The notes: generated by a model from the sequence alone, not told the origin. A DNA stretch of 35,493 nt from Candidatus Fusicatenibacter merdavium (GCA_019115005.1 DXEK01000023.1:1-35493), one strand, 5' to 3'; positions 1-9,844 are shown, numbered from the stretch's first letter. Translations and numbers: made by a program.

Positions 1-275
1 CTCTTGGTTACTGGAATGAATGGTATCAGTCTTCTCTGTATCTGGGAAGTTCTGTAAAATACAAACCGCTGCAGTATTATCTGTACGGCATCATCAATCA
101 GGCAAACGCTCTGAAGAGTTCTGTGGCTGGAGCAAATGTTACCATCACGGATCTTCCGACCAATACCTTGAAAATGGCAACCGCGGTTGTGGCAACCGGA
201 CCGATCGTTTTCCTGTATCCGTTTGTACAGAAATACTTTATTTCCGGTATTACCGTCGGTGCAGTAAAAGGATGA
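1..275 (+). CDS. Carbohydrate ABC transporter permease (LplC/YtcP-like), C-terminal fragment truncated by window edge
   Basis: Frame 3 is open from the window start: LGYWNEWYQSSLYLGSSVKYKPLQYYLYGIINQ...FLYPFVQKYFISGITVGAVKG*, the typical C-terminus of the YtcP/LplC permease family; followed by a solute-binding protein. Confidence 0.85.
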   Translation, partial: LGYWNEWYQSSLYLGSSVKYKPLQYYLYGIINQANALKSSVAGANVTITDLPTNTLKMATAVVATGPIVFLYPFVQKYFISGITVGAVKG

Positions 276-387
276 TGAATGCCCCGTTTTGTCAGAAAGA
301 GATTTTCCCGGAGCCGTTTTCCGGTTCTGGGAAGCATTCCGGGGATTCACATAAAATTTAATTTAAAAGAAGAAAAGGAGGAACACA

Positions 388-2118
388 ATGAGAAAGAACA
401 ACACTCGTAAACGTGCGATCGCGCTGATCATGGCATCTATGCTGGCAGCCAGTCTCGCAGGATGCGGCGGAAACAATGGTGGCGGAAGTAGCACAAGTGG
501 AAACAGTACAGCATCCGGATCGACGGCATCTGAAATTGATACTTCATCCCATGAAGTCATCAATATGCTGGTATTGGGCAATCGTCCGACCAATGGAAGA
601 CTGGAGGCCATGCTGGAACAGCTGAATGCCATCCTGACAGAAAAAGTAAACGCAGAACTGGAGTACACTTATGTAGAGTGGACTGATTGGCAGACTCAGT
701 ATAATCTGCAGCTGCTGAGCGGCGATACTTCCCTGGATCTGATCACTACCGCTACCGATTGGCTGTATGGCTGGGAGAACGTAATCAAAGGTGCGTTTAT
801 GCCGCTGTCTGAGGAAATGCTGCAGACTTATGCACCGGAAACTTACGCACAAGTTACTGAAGATGGTGATTGGGATATCTGTAAGTATGAGGATGAAATC
901 TATTTCATTCCGGAAGACAATTATATCCAGTATACTAACCAGGGTATGTTCTACCGTGGTGACTGGGCTGCAGAGGCAGGCATTCCGGATGGAACAATTA
1001 CAGAGTTTGAACAGCTGACTCAGTATTTCCAGTGGATCAAGGACAATAAGCCTGACTGTATCCCGTGGGATGTTGCAGGAAAGAACCTGATGGGCGGTGT
1101 ACTTGGTGGCTATATTTCTTCCAAGACAGATTATGTGTGCTTCAACGGAGTTGGTGTTGGTAACTTCACAGACTTCTGGGGAGTAATGCAGAGCGACGGA
1201 AACACTGTAACATCTCCGTATATGGAGAGTGATGCTCTGTACGAAGCAGCGGATTTGATGAAAGAGTGGAACGACATGGGCGTATGGCGTGAAGATGTTT
1301 TGAACTTCGACGGTGATTCCCGTGAAGAGATGTATGCGGGTACCAGCGGCGCAGATCAGCATCATGCACAGACTTACTACAGCACCATCGTTCCGAACAT
1401 GGAAGCAAAGCAGCCGGGATCTGATCCGAAGTTCTACTACTGGGGCATGGAAAATCAGAATGTTTCTCATCCTCTGAAGCTGCATCAGGCTTGTGCAATC
1501 AGTGCAAACTCCCAGCATCCGGAGCGTGCGCTGATGGTTTATGATCTGCTCAGAAACGATGAAGAGTGCTACCGTCTTCTGAACTACGGTATTGAAGGCG
1601 AAGATTATCTGGTTACTGACGATGGCAAGCTGGCTCGTCCGGATGGATGGGATCAGAGTACAGACGCCCTGGATTCCAACTTCTGGCTGGGACGTAATGA
1701 TGATCTTGAACTTCAGGATTCCACATGGTGGGATGGGACTCAGGATTTCATCGCAAACCTGAACAGCATCGCTTACGACTATCCATTTGAAAACTTCATC
1801 ATTGACACTGCAGCAATTTCTTCTCAGCAGGCAGCGCTGGCAAATGTACTTTCCGAGTATCTTCCGCAGTTGGCTTACGGTAAATTCGACGATCCGCATG
1901 CAGCAATCGATGAAATGAGAGAAGAGTTGAAGGCAGCAGGATATGATGATGTAAAAGCATCTATTCAGGCAGATCTGGATGCTTTTGTAGAAGAGCATGG
2001 TGATGTACAGTTTGTAAGAGATGGTGGTTCTTCAGCCGCAGATACGACCACAGCTTCTTCTGCAAGCGCTTCTTCTGCAAGCGCGGCTTCTACTAGTAGC
2101 AGTTCAGCGGCAGAGTAA
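388..2118 (+). CDS. Extracellular solute-binding lipoprotein (LplA-like sugar ABC transporter)
   Basis: 576 aa; signal peptide with lipobox-like LAGC; RBS aaggagg; solute-binding family features; directly downstream of a permease. Confidence 0.9.
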   Translation: MRKNNTRKRAIALIMASMLAASLAGCGGNNGGGSSTSGNSTASGSTASEIDTSSHEVINMLVLGNRPTNGRLEAMLEQLNAILTEKVNAELEYTYVEWTDWQTQYNLQLLSGDTSLDLITTATDWLYGWENVIKGAFMPLSEEMLQTYAPETYAQVTEDGDWDICKYEDEIYFIPEDNYIQYTNQGMFYRGDWAAEAGIPDGTITEFEQLTQYFQWIKDNKPDCIPWDVAGKNLMGGVLGGYISSKTDYVCFNGVGVGNFTDFWGVMQSDGNTVTSPYMESDALYEAADLMKEWNDMGVWREDVLNFDGDSREEMYAGTSGADQHHAQTYYSTIVPNMEAKQPGSDPKFYYWGMENQNVSHPLKLHQACAISANSQHPERALMVYDLLRNDEECYRLLNYGIEGEDYLVTDDGKLARPDGWDQSTDALDSNFWLGRNDDLELQDSTWWDGTQDFIANLNSIAYDYPFENFIIDTAAISSQQAALANVLSEYLPQLAYGKFDDPHAAIDEMREELKAAGYDDVKASIQADLDAFVEEHGDVQFVRDGGSSAADTTTASSASASSASAASTSSSSAAE

Positions 2119-2156
2119 CGCGAACGATATAGCTTAGACAGATAAAAAGTAAGATA

Positions 2157-2216
2157 TGGGGGATACCTGTCCGCAGAAAACAAAAAGTCTATGGAAACAG
2201 GTATCCCTCATTTTTT
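2157..2216 (+). terminator. Rho-independent terminator after the solute-binding protein gene
   Basis: Stem tgggggatacctgt / acaggtatccctca followed by TTTTTT. Confidence 0.75.
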
Positions 2217-2264
2217 CAACACGAAAAGAGAGGCGGATGTACACGCCGGAGAAGGAGGTTAAGC

Positions 2265-4010
2265 ATGCATCAATTTGAAATTCGGGATGACTTTTACTTG
2301 GATGGAAAGAAGATCCAGATCATATCCGGCGGTATCCATTATTTCAGGATCGTTCCGGAATACTGGAGGGATCGTCTGGAAAAACTGAAAGCATTGGGAT
2401 GCAATACGGTAGAAACATACATTCCGTGGAATCTGCATGAGAAAGAAAAGGGGCAGTTTGATTTCAGCGGAATGCTGGATATCGCCAGATTTGTGCGGTT
2501 GGCGCAGGAACTGGGCCTGATGGTGATCCTGCGGCCATCGCCATACATTTGTGCGGAGTGGGAATTCGGAGGACTGCCCTACTGGCTGCTGAAGGAGGAC
2601 GGCATGCGCCTGAGATGTATGTATCCTCCTTATCTGGAACATGTAAAGAGTTATTATGAAAAACTGTTTGAAGTCATCGCCCCGCTGCAGATCACAAGGG
2701 GCGGCCCGGTGATCCTGATGCAGGTGGAAAATGAGTACGGTTACTTCGGTGATGACACCGGATATCTGGAATATATGAAACAGCTTATGATCGACTGCGG
2801 CTGCGAGGTGCCGATGGTGACTTCTGACGGACCATGGGGAGATGCTTTTGACTGCGGAAAGATCGACGGCGTGCTCCAGACCGGGAACTTCGGCTCCAAA
2901 GGAAAAGAACAGTTTGCGGTCATGCGCCAGAAGATCGGCGACCGGCCGCTGATGTGTATGGAATTCTGGGTTGGCTGGTTCGACAACTGGGGCGTGGAAT
3001 GCCATCAGACCGGCGACACTGCGGAACATGTTCAGGCGCTGGATGAGATCCTCTCTGAGGGACATGTCAATATTTATATGTTTGAGGGCGGAACAAACTT
3101 CGGGTTTACCAACGGCTCGAACTACTATGACGAGCTTACTCCTGATGTGACTTCCTATGATTACGATGCGCTGTTGACCGAGGATGGTCAGATCACACCG
3201 AAATATGAGGCGTTCCGCGAAGTCATCGGGAAATACGCGCCGCTTCCGGAAGTGAAATTTACCACACCGATCCGGAGGAAAGCTTATGGAAAACTGCAGG
3301 CGGATCGCAGCGCGTCCCTGTTTGGCAATCTGGAGAATCTGGCGAAGCCGGTGGAAAGCGTCTTCCCGCAGTCCATGGAAAAACTGGATCAGGGATATGG
3401 CTATATCCTGTATGAGAGCGCGCTTCGCTGCGAGGGACCGCTGGAGACCGTGCGTCTCTGGGGAGCCAACGACAGGGCAAACATTTTTGTGGATGAAAAG
3501 CCGCTGCTTACGCTGTATGACAGGGAGCTTCTGACAGAGCATACGCTGGACGAGCCCCGCGTAAAAGGGGAGAAAATGTCCATCCTCGTTGAGAATATGG
3601 GGAGGGTAAACTTTGGTCCGAATCTGGAACGCCAGAGAAAAGGGATCGATGGAAGTGTACAGCTGAATGGCCATAATCATTATCACTGGAAGATTTATAA
3701 TCTCCCGATGGAGGATCTGTCAGGTCTGGATTTTAGCGTTCCCGTACAGAAGGATGCGCCGGGATTTTATGAATTTACTTTTGATGCAGAGGAGACGGGC
3801 GATACGTTTCTGGAACTGGACGGCTGGGGAAAAGGATGCGTTCTGGTAAATGGATTTAATATAGGAAGATTCTGGGAAATCGGTCCGCAGAAGAGACTGT
3901 ACATTCCGGCTCCGCTGCTGAAAAAGGGCAAAAATACAATTCTTGTCTTTGAGACGGAAGGAAAAGCGACGGGAGTAGTGGAACTCTGCGACGAACCGGA
4001 TCTTGGATGA
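2265..4010 (+). CDS. Beta-galactosidase, glycoside hydrolase family 35
   Basis: 581 aa; GH35 motifs GGIHYFRIVPEYWRDRLEKLKALGCNTVETYIPWNLHE, ICAEWEFGGLPYWLL, QVENEYG, EFWVGWFDNWG; RBS ggagaaggagg. Confidence 0.93.
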   Translation: MHQFEIRDDFYLDGKKIQIISGGIHYFRIVPEYWRDRLEKLKALGCNTVETYIPWNLHEKEKGQFDFSGMLDIARFVRLAQELGLMVILRPSPYICAEWEFGGLPYWLLKEDGMRLRCMYPPYLEHVKSYYEKLFEVIAPLQITRGGPVILMQVENEYGYFGDDTGYLEYMKQLMIDCGCEVPMVTSDGPWGDAFDCGKIDGVLQTGNFGSKGKEQFAVMRQKIGDRPLMCMEFWVGWFDNWGVECHQTGDTAEHVQALDEILSEGHVNIYMFEGGTNFGFTNGSNYYDELTPDVTSYDYDALLTEDGQITPKYEAFREVIGKYAPLPEVKFTTPIRRKAYGKLQADRSASLFGNLENLAKPVESVFPQSMEKLDQGYGYILYESALRCEGPLETVRLWGANDRANIFVDEKPLLTLYDRELLTEHTLDEPRVKGEKMSILVENMGRVNFGPNLERQRKGIDGSVQLNGHNHYHWKIYNLPMEDLSGLDFSVPVQKDAPGFYEFTFDAEETGDTFLELDGWGKGCVLVNGFNIGRFWEIGPQKRLYIPAPLLKKGKNTILVFETEGKATGVVELCDEPDLG

Positions 4011-4959
4011 GAAGGATCAGAAAGACATGGTAAGTGCGGTAAACAGATATTATCAGTATAACTGCAGACTGCTTCCGGAAATAAGACTTGCAGATACGGC
4101 GGCTATTGAGCCGCCATATCTGCATAAAAAGAGAACTCCGGGCGAATATATTTTTTATCTGATCCGGCGCGGAGAGATGTATCTGTCGGAAAATGAGATT
4201 CTGTATCATCTGCTTCCGGGAGATCTTCTGATCCTTGATCCCGACCGGACGCATGTGGGGCGGAAAGCGACTTGCTGTGAATATTATTACGTCCATTTTC
4301 AGTATGAATCTCTGAAGCCGGTGGAATTGACCGACGACGCGCTCAGAGAGGCGCTGGAAACCCAGAGGGAGAAGACCCTGCGTATGGACTCCGGGAAGAG
4401 AAGCCGCGAAAAACAGGAGATTCTGCTGCTGCCCAAGTATATCCATCTGGCGTCAGACGCCGGATATCGCGGACTGACACAGCTGCTGAATGACGGCATT
4501 GCGTTTCACAACAGTCCGATGGAGGGCGGCGAGGCTTTGTGCGCTTCACGGATCCTGGAAGCGCTGATCAACGTTTCCCGCCAGTTTCTCTCAGCCGGAC
4601 TGAGAGAAAACGACAGGTACGGGCGGGGCAGCCGAAAGGTATGGGAGCTTCTGGATTATCTGAATATGTTCTATTATGAGCCGATCAGCGGCGACAGTCT
4701 GGAAGAAAAATTCGACTGCAATTTTGATTATATGAACCGTCTGTTTCGTCAGAGCATCGGAAAAACAGTGTTCCAGTATCTGAGCGAGATCCGCATCGCC
4801 CATGCCCGGGAGCTGCTGGCCACTTCCTCCATGAAGGTCTCTCAGATCAGCGAAAAAGTCGGATTTTCCGATGAGAGCTATTTCAGCAAGGTATTTAAGC
4901 GGCACACGGGAATCTCGCCGCTCAATTATGCAAAGACGGCAAACAGTCAGATGCCCTAA
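4003..4959 (+). CDS. AraC family transcriptional regulator (cupin sensor plus AraC HTH)
   Basis: C-terminal AraC HTH: IRIAHARELLATSSMKVSQISEKVGFSDESYFSKVFKRHTGISPLNYAK; ORF track uses TTG at 4003 (overlaps the GH35 stop); ATG at 4027 is an alternative start. Confidence 0.9.
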   Translation: MDEKDQKDMVSAVNRYYQYNCRLLPEIRLADTAAIEPPYLHKKRTPGEYIFYLIRRGEMYLSENEILYHLLPGDLLILDPDRTHVGRKATCCEYYYVHFQYESLKPVELTDDALREALETQREKTLRMDSGKRSREKQEILLLPKYIHLASDAGYRGLTQLLNDGIAFHNSPMEGGEALCASRILEALINVSRQFLSAGLRENDRYGRGSRKVWELLDYLNMFYYEPISGDSLEEKFDCNFDYMNRLFRQSIGKTVFQYLSEIRIAHARELLATSSMKVSQISEKVGFSDESYFSKVFKRHTGISPLNYAKTANSQMP

Positions 4960-4970
4960 AGAACAAAAGA

Positions 4971-5000
4971 GGTAACCGTTCGGCTGGCTGAACGGTTACC
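4971..5000. repeat. Palindrome ggtaaccgttc-ggctggct-gaacggttacc, member of the dispersed GTTCAGC palindrome family; may also act as terminator
   Basis: 11-bp perfect arms; similar palindromes at 9856, 10157, 12268, 17173, 19497 and 26171. Confidence 0.8.
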
Positions 5001-5019
5001 AAAAGAGAGGGGAAAGAAC

Positions 5020-5925
5020 ATGGAAGGATATTTATTTGTGCATTTCACAGGAGAAGAGAGGGACGGGGAACAGATTTACTTTTCTGTCAGCAGAGACGGA
5101 CTTCACTGGACAGATCTGAACCACGGAGAGCCCGTGCTGCGGTCTCGGATCGGGATGCGGGGCGTCAGAGATCCGTTTCCGGTCCGCGATCCGAAGCGTG
5201 GAAAAGTATATCTGATCGCGACCGATCTCCGTATTGAAGCCGGAAAGGGCTGGGATGCGGCACAGTATGAGGGAAGCCGGGATCTGATCGTCTGGGAATC
5301 CAGGGATTTGATCCACTGGTCGGAGGAGCGTGCGTGTACTGTGGGGATCCCGGGCGCGGGATGTGTCTGGGCGCCGGAGGCGGTCTATGACAGGGAGAAA
5401 GAAGAGTTCCTTGTGTTCTGGGCTTCCATGGCCCGGAAAGAAGACGAACCGGAGAGCAAACAGAGGATTTATGCTTCATGGACGGCAGATTTCAGAGAAT
5501 ACTCCGATCCGTTTCTGTATCTGGAGCGGGATGTGAATGTGATCGACACGACAATCGTGGAAGATCAGGGATGGTATTACAGGATCTCAAAGGACGAGAG
5601 CAATAAGTGCCTGATCCTTGAAAAGAGCAGAACGCTGACCGGGGAATTTCAGACGGTTCCCTCCGAGACGCTGGAAGAACTGAAAGGCGTAGAAGGCCCG
5701 GAGGCTTATCTGCTGCCGGATGGAGAAACCTGGTGCGTGATCGCGGACCGCTTTGCGGAGGGAAAGGGATATCTTCCGATGCTCACCCGGGATCTGTCTG
5801 GCGGAAAGCTGGAGATCCTGCCGGAGGATGCATACGATCTTGGGAAAAATAAAAAACGCCATGGCGGCATCCTGCCACTGGAAGCACAGGAATACGAACG
5901 GCTGTTACAGACGTTCGGGGAGTGA
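5020..5925 (+). CDS. Glycoside hydrolase family 43-like protein (arabinosidase/xylosidase-type five-bladed propeller)
   Basis: 301 aa; FSVSRDGLHWTDL, VRDPFPVRDP, ESRDLIHWSEER, CVWAPEAVYD, EGPEAYLLPDG motifs; RBS agaggggaaag. Confidence 0.85.
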   Translation: MEGYLFVHFTGEERDGEQIYFSVSRDGLHWTDLNHGEPVLRSRIGMRGVRDPFPVRDPKRGKVYLIATDLRIEAGKGWDAAQYEGSRDLIVWESRDLIHWSEERACTVGIPGAGCVWAPEAVYDREKEEFLVFWASMARKEDEPESKQRIYASWTADFREYSDPFLYLERDVNVIDTTIVEDQGWYYRISKDESNKCLILEKSRTLTGEFQTVPSETLEELKGVEGPEAYLLPDGETWCVIADRFAEGKGYLPMLTRDLSGGKLEILPEDAYDLGKNKKRHGGILPLEAQEYERLLQTFGE

Positions 5926-6032
5926 GGAAGGCAGACCCAGCGTCCGGCCGTGGACTGCCGGGAACAATATCCGGTGAGAGAATACGCATGGAAGCTGGCC
6001 GCTTTTTTCTACCGCCTGAGAACGTCAGAAAC

Positions 6033-6434
6033 GGGACGGCGGGAAACGAGTTGGCGCGGACAGCGCCGCCGCTGCGCAGGCATACCGCGTGCGGGAAACT
6101 GCGGGGCCGGGCCGTGCGGAACACAGACGGGCGCGGCGGGCATCTGCGGCGATGTGAGAAAATCTTACGGTTCGAAGCCGCTCCGGCCGGGGCAGGCGCA
6201 GGGCTTCAAGCCCGGAGCCTGAGGAGCATTGAACCGGGAACGCATCAGGCGTTCCCGGTGAATTGCTCCGGTACCCGGCCGGAGCGGCTTCGAACCGTTT
6301 AGATTTTCCACATCAGCCACAGCCGCCCGCTGCGCCCGTCTGTGTTCCGCACGGCCCGGCCCCGCAGTTTTCCGGATGCGGTATGCCTGCACAGCGGCAG
6401 CACTGTTCTATGCCAACACGTTTCCCGCCGTCCC
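6033..6434. repeat. Long GC-rich imperfect inverted repeat (about 400 bp) between convergent genes
   Basis: 39-bp perfect arms 6096-6134 / 6332-6370; 24-bp perfect arms 6167-6190 / 6275-6298; outer arms gggacggcgggaaacg 6033-6048 / 6419-6434; inner arms accgggaacgc 6233-6243 / 6249-6259. Confidence 0.95.
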
Positions 6435-6448
6435 TTTTCGTCCGCTTC

Positions 6449-7639
6449 TCAAATCTTTTCGTGATTCCGGAATTTGGTCAGAACTTTCTGGATGCGCTCC
6501 GCAGGATTCAGCAGTCCGCTGATGGAGGCGTCATGGTTCAGCGTATCGATGATCAGCGCGATATACTTGCTCAGGTCACAGCTGACATAATACGGACGCT
6601 TCAGCAGTTCCGGCGTCTGGTAAACCAGATTGGTGGTCAGCAGTTTGGTGAATAGTCCCTCCTCGTAGGCCTTGTCGAAACGTTCCAGGCCGCCGGTGAA
6701 CAATCCGAAGGTTGCGCACATGTAAATATTGCGCGCTTTTCGCTCCTTCAGCAGCTTTGCGACCTCGATCATACTGTCGCCGGAAGAGATCATGTCGTCG
6801 ATGATGATCATATCTTTTCCTTCCACAGAGGAGCCGAGAAATTCATGTTCCACGATCGGATTGCGCCCGTCTACGATCGTGGAATAGTCGCGGCGTTTGT
6901 AGAACATACCGATATCAATGCCCAGGTTGTTCGCCATGTAGATCGCACGGCTCATACCGCCTTCGTCCGGGCTGATGACCATCAGATGTTTGCTGTCAAT
7001 CTGCATATCGGGCGCGTTGCGGAGGATATTTTTGATAAACTGATAAGCGGGCTGGATCGTCTCGAAACCGTGCAGCGGGATGGCGTTCTGAACTCTCGGG
7101 TCGTGGGCGTCAAAGGTGATGATGTTTTCCACTCCCATGTTTACCAGTTCCTGAAGGGCCAGCGCACAGTCCAGAGATTCCCGTCCGGAACGTCTGTGCT
7201 GGCGGCTTTCATAGAGGAACGGCATGATGACATTGATCCGGCGCGCTTTTCCGCCGATGGCGGCGATGATCCGCTTCAGATCCTGATAGTGATCGTCCGG
7301 CGACATATGATTCTCATGACCGAACAGGGAATAGGTAAGACTGTAATTGCAGACGTCCACCAGGATGTAAATGTCGTCTCCGCGGACGGATTCGTTGATC
7401 ACGCCTTTTCCTTCGCCGGAGCCGAAGCGTGGGGTCTGGGATTTGAGGATGTAGCTGCTGCGCTCATAACCTTCATACTCTGCGATGTACTTTTCGTTTT
7501 CCGCATTGCCGCGTCCGGTCCTCCATTGTACCAGGTAATTGTCGACCTTCTGTCCGAGTGTGAGACAGCTCGCATGCGCGATGATGCCCAGCCGGCCGAC
7601 CGGCAATGTGTTGAAAGTTCCTTCGGTTTTCTGACTCAT
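6449..7639 (-). CDS. prs: Ribose-phosphate pyrophosphokinase
   Basis: 396 aa; RRINVIMPFLYESRQHRRSGRESLDCALALQEL, TFDAHDPRVQNAIP, PRPP-binding MIIIDDMISSGDSMIEVAKLLKERKA. Confidence 0.93.
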   Translation of the reverse strand: MSQKTEGTFNTLPVGRLGIIAHASCLTLGQKVDNYLVQWRTGRGNAENEKYIAEYEGYERSSYILKSQTPRFGSGEGKGVINESVRGDDIYILVDVCNYSLTYSLFGHENHMSPDDHYQDLKRIIAAIGGKARRINVIMPFLYESRQHRRSGRESLDCALALQELVNMGVENIITFDAHDPRVQNAIPLHGFETIQPAYQFIKNILRNAPDMQIDSKHLMVISPDEGGMSRAIYMANNLGIDIGMFYKRRDYSTIVDGRNPIVEHEFLGSSVEGKDMIIIDDMISSGDSMIEVAKLLKERKARNIYMCATFGLFTGGLERFDKAYEEGLFTKLLTTNLVYQTPELLKRPYYVSCDLSKYIALIIDTLNHDASISGLLNPAERIQKVLTKFRNHEKI

Positions 7640-8631
7640 GGTTTTTTTCCTCCCAAAAGTTTTTTCTGGATACGAATATCGTTGCCAAACAGCTTGATAA
7701 TCGTATAGTTGCTGGATATCCTTGAAAAGGTACGCTCTGAATAAGTTTCCGCAAACCGGTCCAGTGTCAGGTTCGTGGAAATGATTGTGGATTTCTTCCT
7801 CAGGATGCGCTCGTTGATGCAGAGGAACAGCTGGGAAGAGACAAAGCTGTTGGTCAGTTCTGTACCTAAATCATCTATGATCAGAAGGTCACAGTTAAAA
7901 ACGCTGCTGTGTACGTCGCCGGTGTCCCCGGAATCGGAAAAGGTATGGCGTGCAAACAGATCGAACAGATCAAATGCAGTAAAATAAATGACGCAGAAGG
8001 AGCGGTCCAGAAGTTCCCTGGCAATGCAGTGGGAGAGAAACGTCTTCCCAACACCGGTATCTCCGTAGAAAAACAGATTATCGAATCTGTCAGAGAAATT
8101 GTCCACAAAGGAACGGCACCGCTGCAGGGCAGCCTGGGCGGTCTGTCTGGAGGTAAGTCCGGTAGCGTTGTTTTTGAGATCGTCGGAATAATAGTCCAGA
8201 GAAAATGTATCGAAATTTTCTCTTTCCAGCACCTCGTCCAGCCGCGACTGTGTGTAAAGCAGTGACGCTTCCGCTTTTTTAAAGCATGTACATTTTTGGC
8301 CGTCGATATACCCCGTATCATGACAATAAGGGCAGTCGTAAGTGGGCTCCAGATAGTCTGCCGGGAAACCGTTGGACACCAGCAGAGCAGTGCGCTCTTC
8401 GGCCAGTTCAGCGATAGCAGCGCGGAGATCCAGAGTTGCGGTGGGGCCTCCGTTTAACATATCGCGGGCTTTCCGTACAGAGATCGAAGCGATGTCTGCG
8501 TCGATCTCCGAAAGCCTTGGAATTTTTGCGTATGCGGTTTTGCGGTGCTCTTCCTGTTCATGGCGGTGCCGGAGCTGCCGGCGGTTATACATACGCATGA
8601 TGGAATCATATTGTGGGTTGGTAAGTGGCAT
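7636..8631 (-). CDS. DnaC/DnaI-like helicase loader, AAA+ ATP-binding protein
   Basis: 331 aa; Walker A FYGDTGVGKTFLSHCIA, Walker B LLIIDDLGTE, N-terminal Cys-rich YDCPYCHDTGYIDGQKCTCFKK; 4-bp overlap with prs. Confidence 0.9.
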   Translation of the reverse strand: MPLTNPQYDSIMRMYNRRQLRHRHEQEEHRKTAYAKIPRLSEIDADIASISVRKARDMLNGGPTATLDLRAAIAELAEERTALLVSNGFPADYLEPTYDCPYCHDTGYIDGQKCTCFKKAEASLLYTQSRLDEVLERENFDTFSLDYYSDDLKNNATGLTSRQTAQAALQRCRSFVDNFSDRFDNLFFYGDTGVGKTFLSHCIARELLDRSFCVIYFTAFDLFDLFARHTFSDSGDTGDVHSSVFNCDLLIIDDLGTELTNSFVSSQLFLCINERILRKKSTIISTNLTLDRFAETYSERTFSRISSNYTIIKLFGNDIRIQKKLLGGKKP

Positions 8632-8649
8632 AGTGTTTCCTTTTCTGGT

Positions 8650-9798
8650 TTATTGATTCAAAAGCTGTTGTTCCAGCTTGTCATAATCATAGTCTCTCTG
8701 ATGAAAATTGTTGAAACGGTTGGCGGAGGATTTCTGCGCAGAAGAATCTCTGGCAGCCGTTTTCTGGTTTTTCCGATGCTGTTCATCCAGCGCCTGAATG
8801 TCCTGGAGCGTCCGCACATTCTGTGCTTTCCATTTAGACAGGATCCCTTCGGCGTAACTGAAGCTTGCCTGGCCGGTCTGCGCCACAGTCCGCGCACAGG
8901 CCTCGGCGATCAGCTCCTGGCTGAATCCGTATTCGTTCAGCCACCGGTCCATGTCGGCGATCTCCCGCGGGATCGGATTCCGGTTGCGGATGCCGAAGGC
9001 TTTCAGGATCGGAAAGTATTTCCGGTTGTAGGTGGTGGTCTCCTGCTTGGCCATTTCCACAGTCGTGATACCGGCCTCATGCCATGCAAGGCCTACCTTT
9101 TCGATGTAATGCAGGCTGGTACTGCCCTTTGACACACAGTATTCCACCAGATATTCCAGAAGCTCTGCGGAAAAGTGAAGCTCGTCATAAAAATAGAGAA
9201 GCCGGTTGATATCCGCGGGACTTAACGTCCGGCCGAGATACTGCTCGGAGAGAAACAGGAGCTGACGAATGTCTTCGTTTTGCTTCAGCGCCTGTACCCG
9301 GCTGGTGGAAAGCTGTCTGGGCTTTGTGGATTTTCCGGATCCGCCGCCGGATGCGGTCTGTCCGGATGCAGTCTCCGACGTTGCCGCCGCAGTCTTCAGT
9401 GCGGGATCGGCGTCGGCTAAGCCGTTGGGCCCGGCTGTAACTGTCCGGGAGGCGGTTCTTGCAGATGCATTTTCCTGTGGGGTTTCCGTACGGCCGGAAA
9501 CCGTCAGGGGAAGCAGACGGATATTGGTGATGATACCGCTGCCGTTCAGAGACAAAGCGAGGATACCTGCCTTTTCCCAGTATTTCAGCGCACGGATCAC
9601 ATCTGTCTCCGTACAGAAGAAGAAATCTGCAATCGAAGAAAGGCTGACGTTGACCTCGCGGCAGCCGGCAGCCCGTAACAGGTAGAGATATACTTTGACA
9701 AACTCCCCGTTGGCAGAAGGCATATAATAATCCAAAAATACGTCGGGAACCGCCGTGGCCTGGGAAGATCGTTCGTCCTGTAAGGTAAATGTATGCAT
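8650..9798 (-). CDS. DnaD-domain replication initiation protein (DnaB/DnaD superfamily)
   Basis: 382 aa; N-terminal winged-helix region, two DnaD-like domains (YFPILKAFGIRNRNPIPREIADMDRWLNEYGFSQELIAEACARTV); adjacent to the helicase-loader gene. Confidence 0.88.
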   Translation of the reverse strand: MHTFTLQDERSSQATAVPDVFLDYYMPSANGEFVKVYLYLLRAAGCREVNVSLSSIADFFFCTETDVIRALKYWEKAGILALSLNGSGIITNIRLLPLTVSGRTETPQENASARTASRTVTAGPNGLADADPALKTAAATSETASGQTASGGGSGKSTKPRQLSTSRVQALKQNEDIRQLLFLSEQYLGRTLSPADINRLLYFYDELHFSAELLEYLVEYCVSKGSTSLHYIEKVGLAWHEAGITTVEMAKQETTTYNRKYFPILKAFGIRNRNPIPREIADMDRWLNEYGFSQELIAEACARTVAQTGQASFSYAEGILSKWKAQNVRTLQDIQALDEQHRKNQKTAARDSSAQKSSANRFNNFHQRDYDYDKLEQQLLNQ

Positions 9799-9844
9799 GA
9801 AAACACCATCCTGTATTATGTAGTGAAAGCAGTGTCCGGTAATG

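Noticed and set aside
544-1998. Long minus-strand ORF (484 aa) opposite the solute-binding protein gene
   Set aside because: Antisense to a clear lipoprotein gene; Cys/Ile/Leu-rich composition with no recognisable motifs; codon-bias shadow ORF.
2259-3686. 475-aa minus-strand ORF opposite GH35
   Set aside because: Antisense to a confident GH35 gene with multiple family motifs; no protein family features.
5922-6392. ORFs 5922..6302(+), 5950..6222(+), 6165..6392(-)
   Set aside because: They lie in the ~400-bp palindrome; similar peptides (GSKPLRPG) on both strands result from the inverted repeat, not coding.
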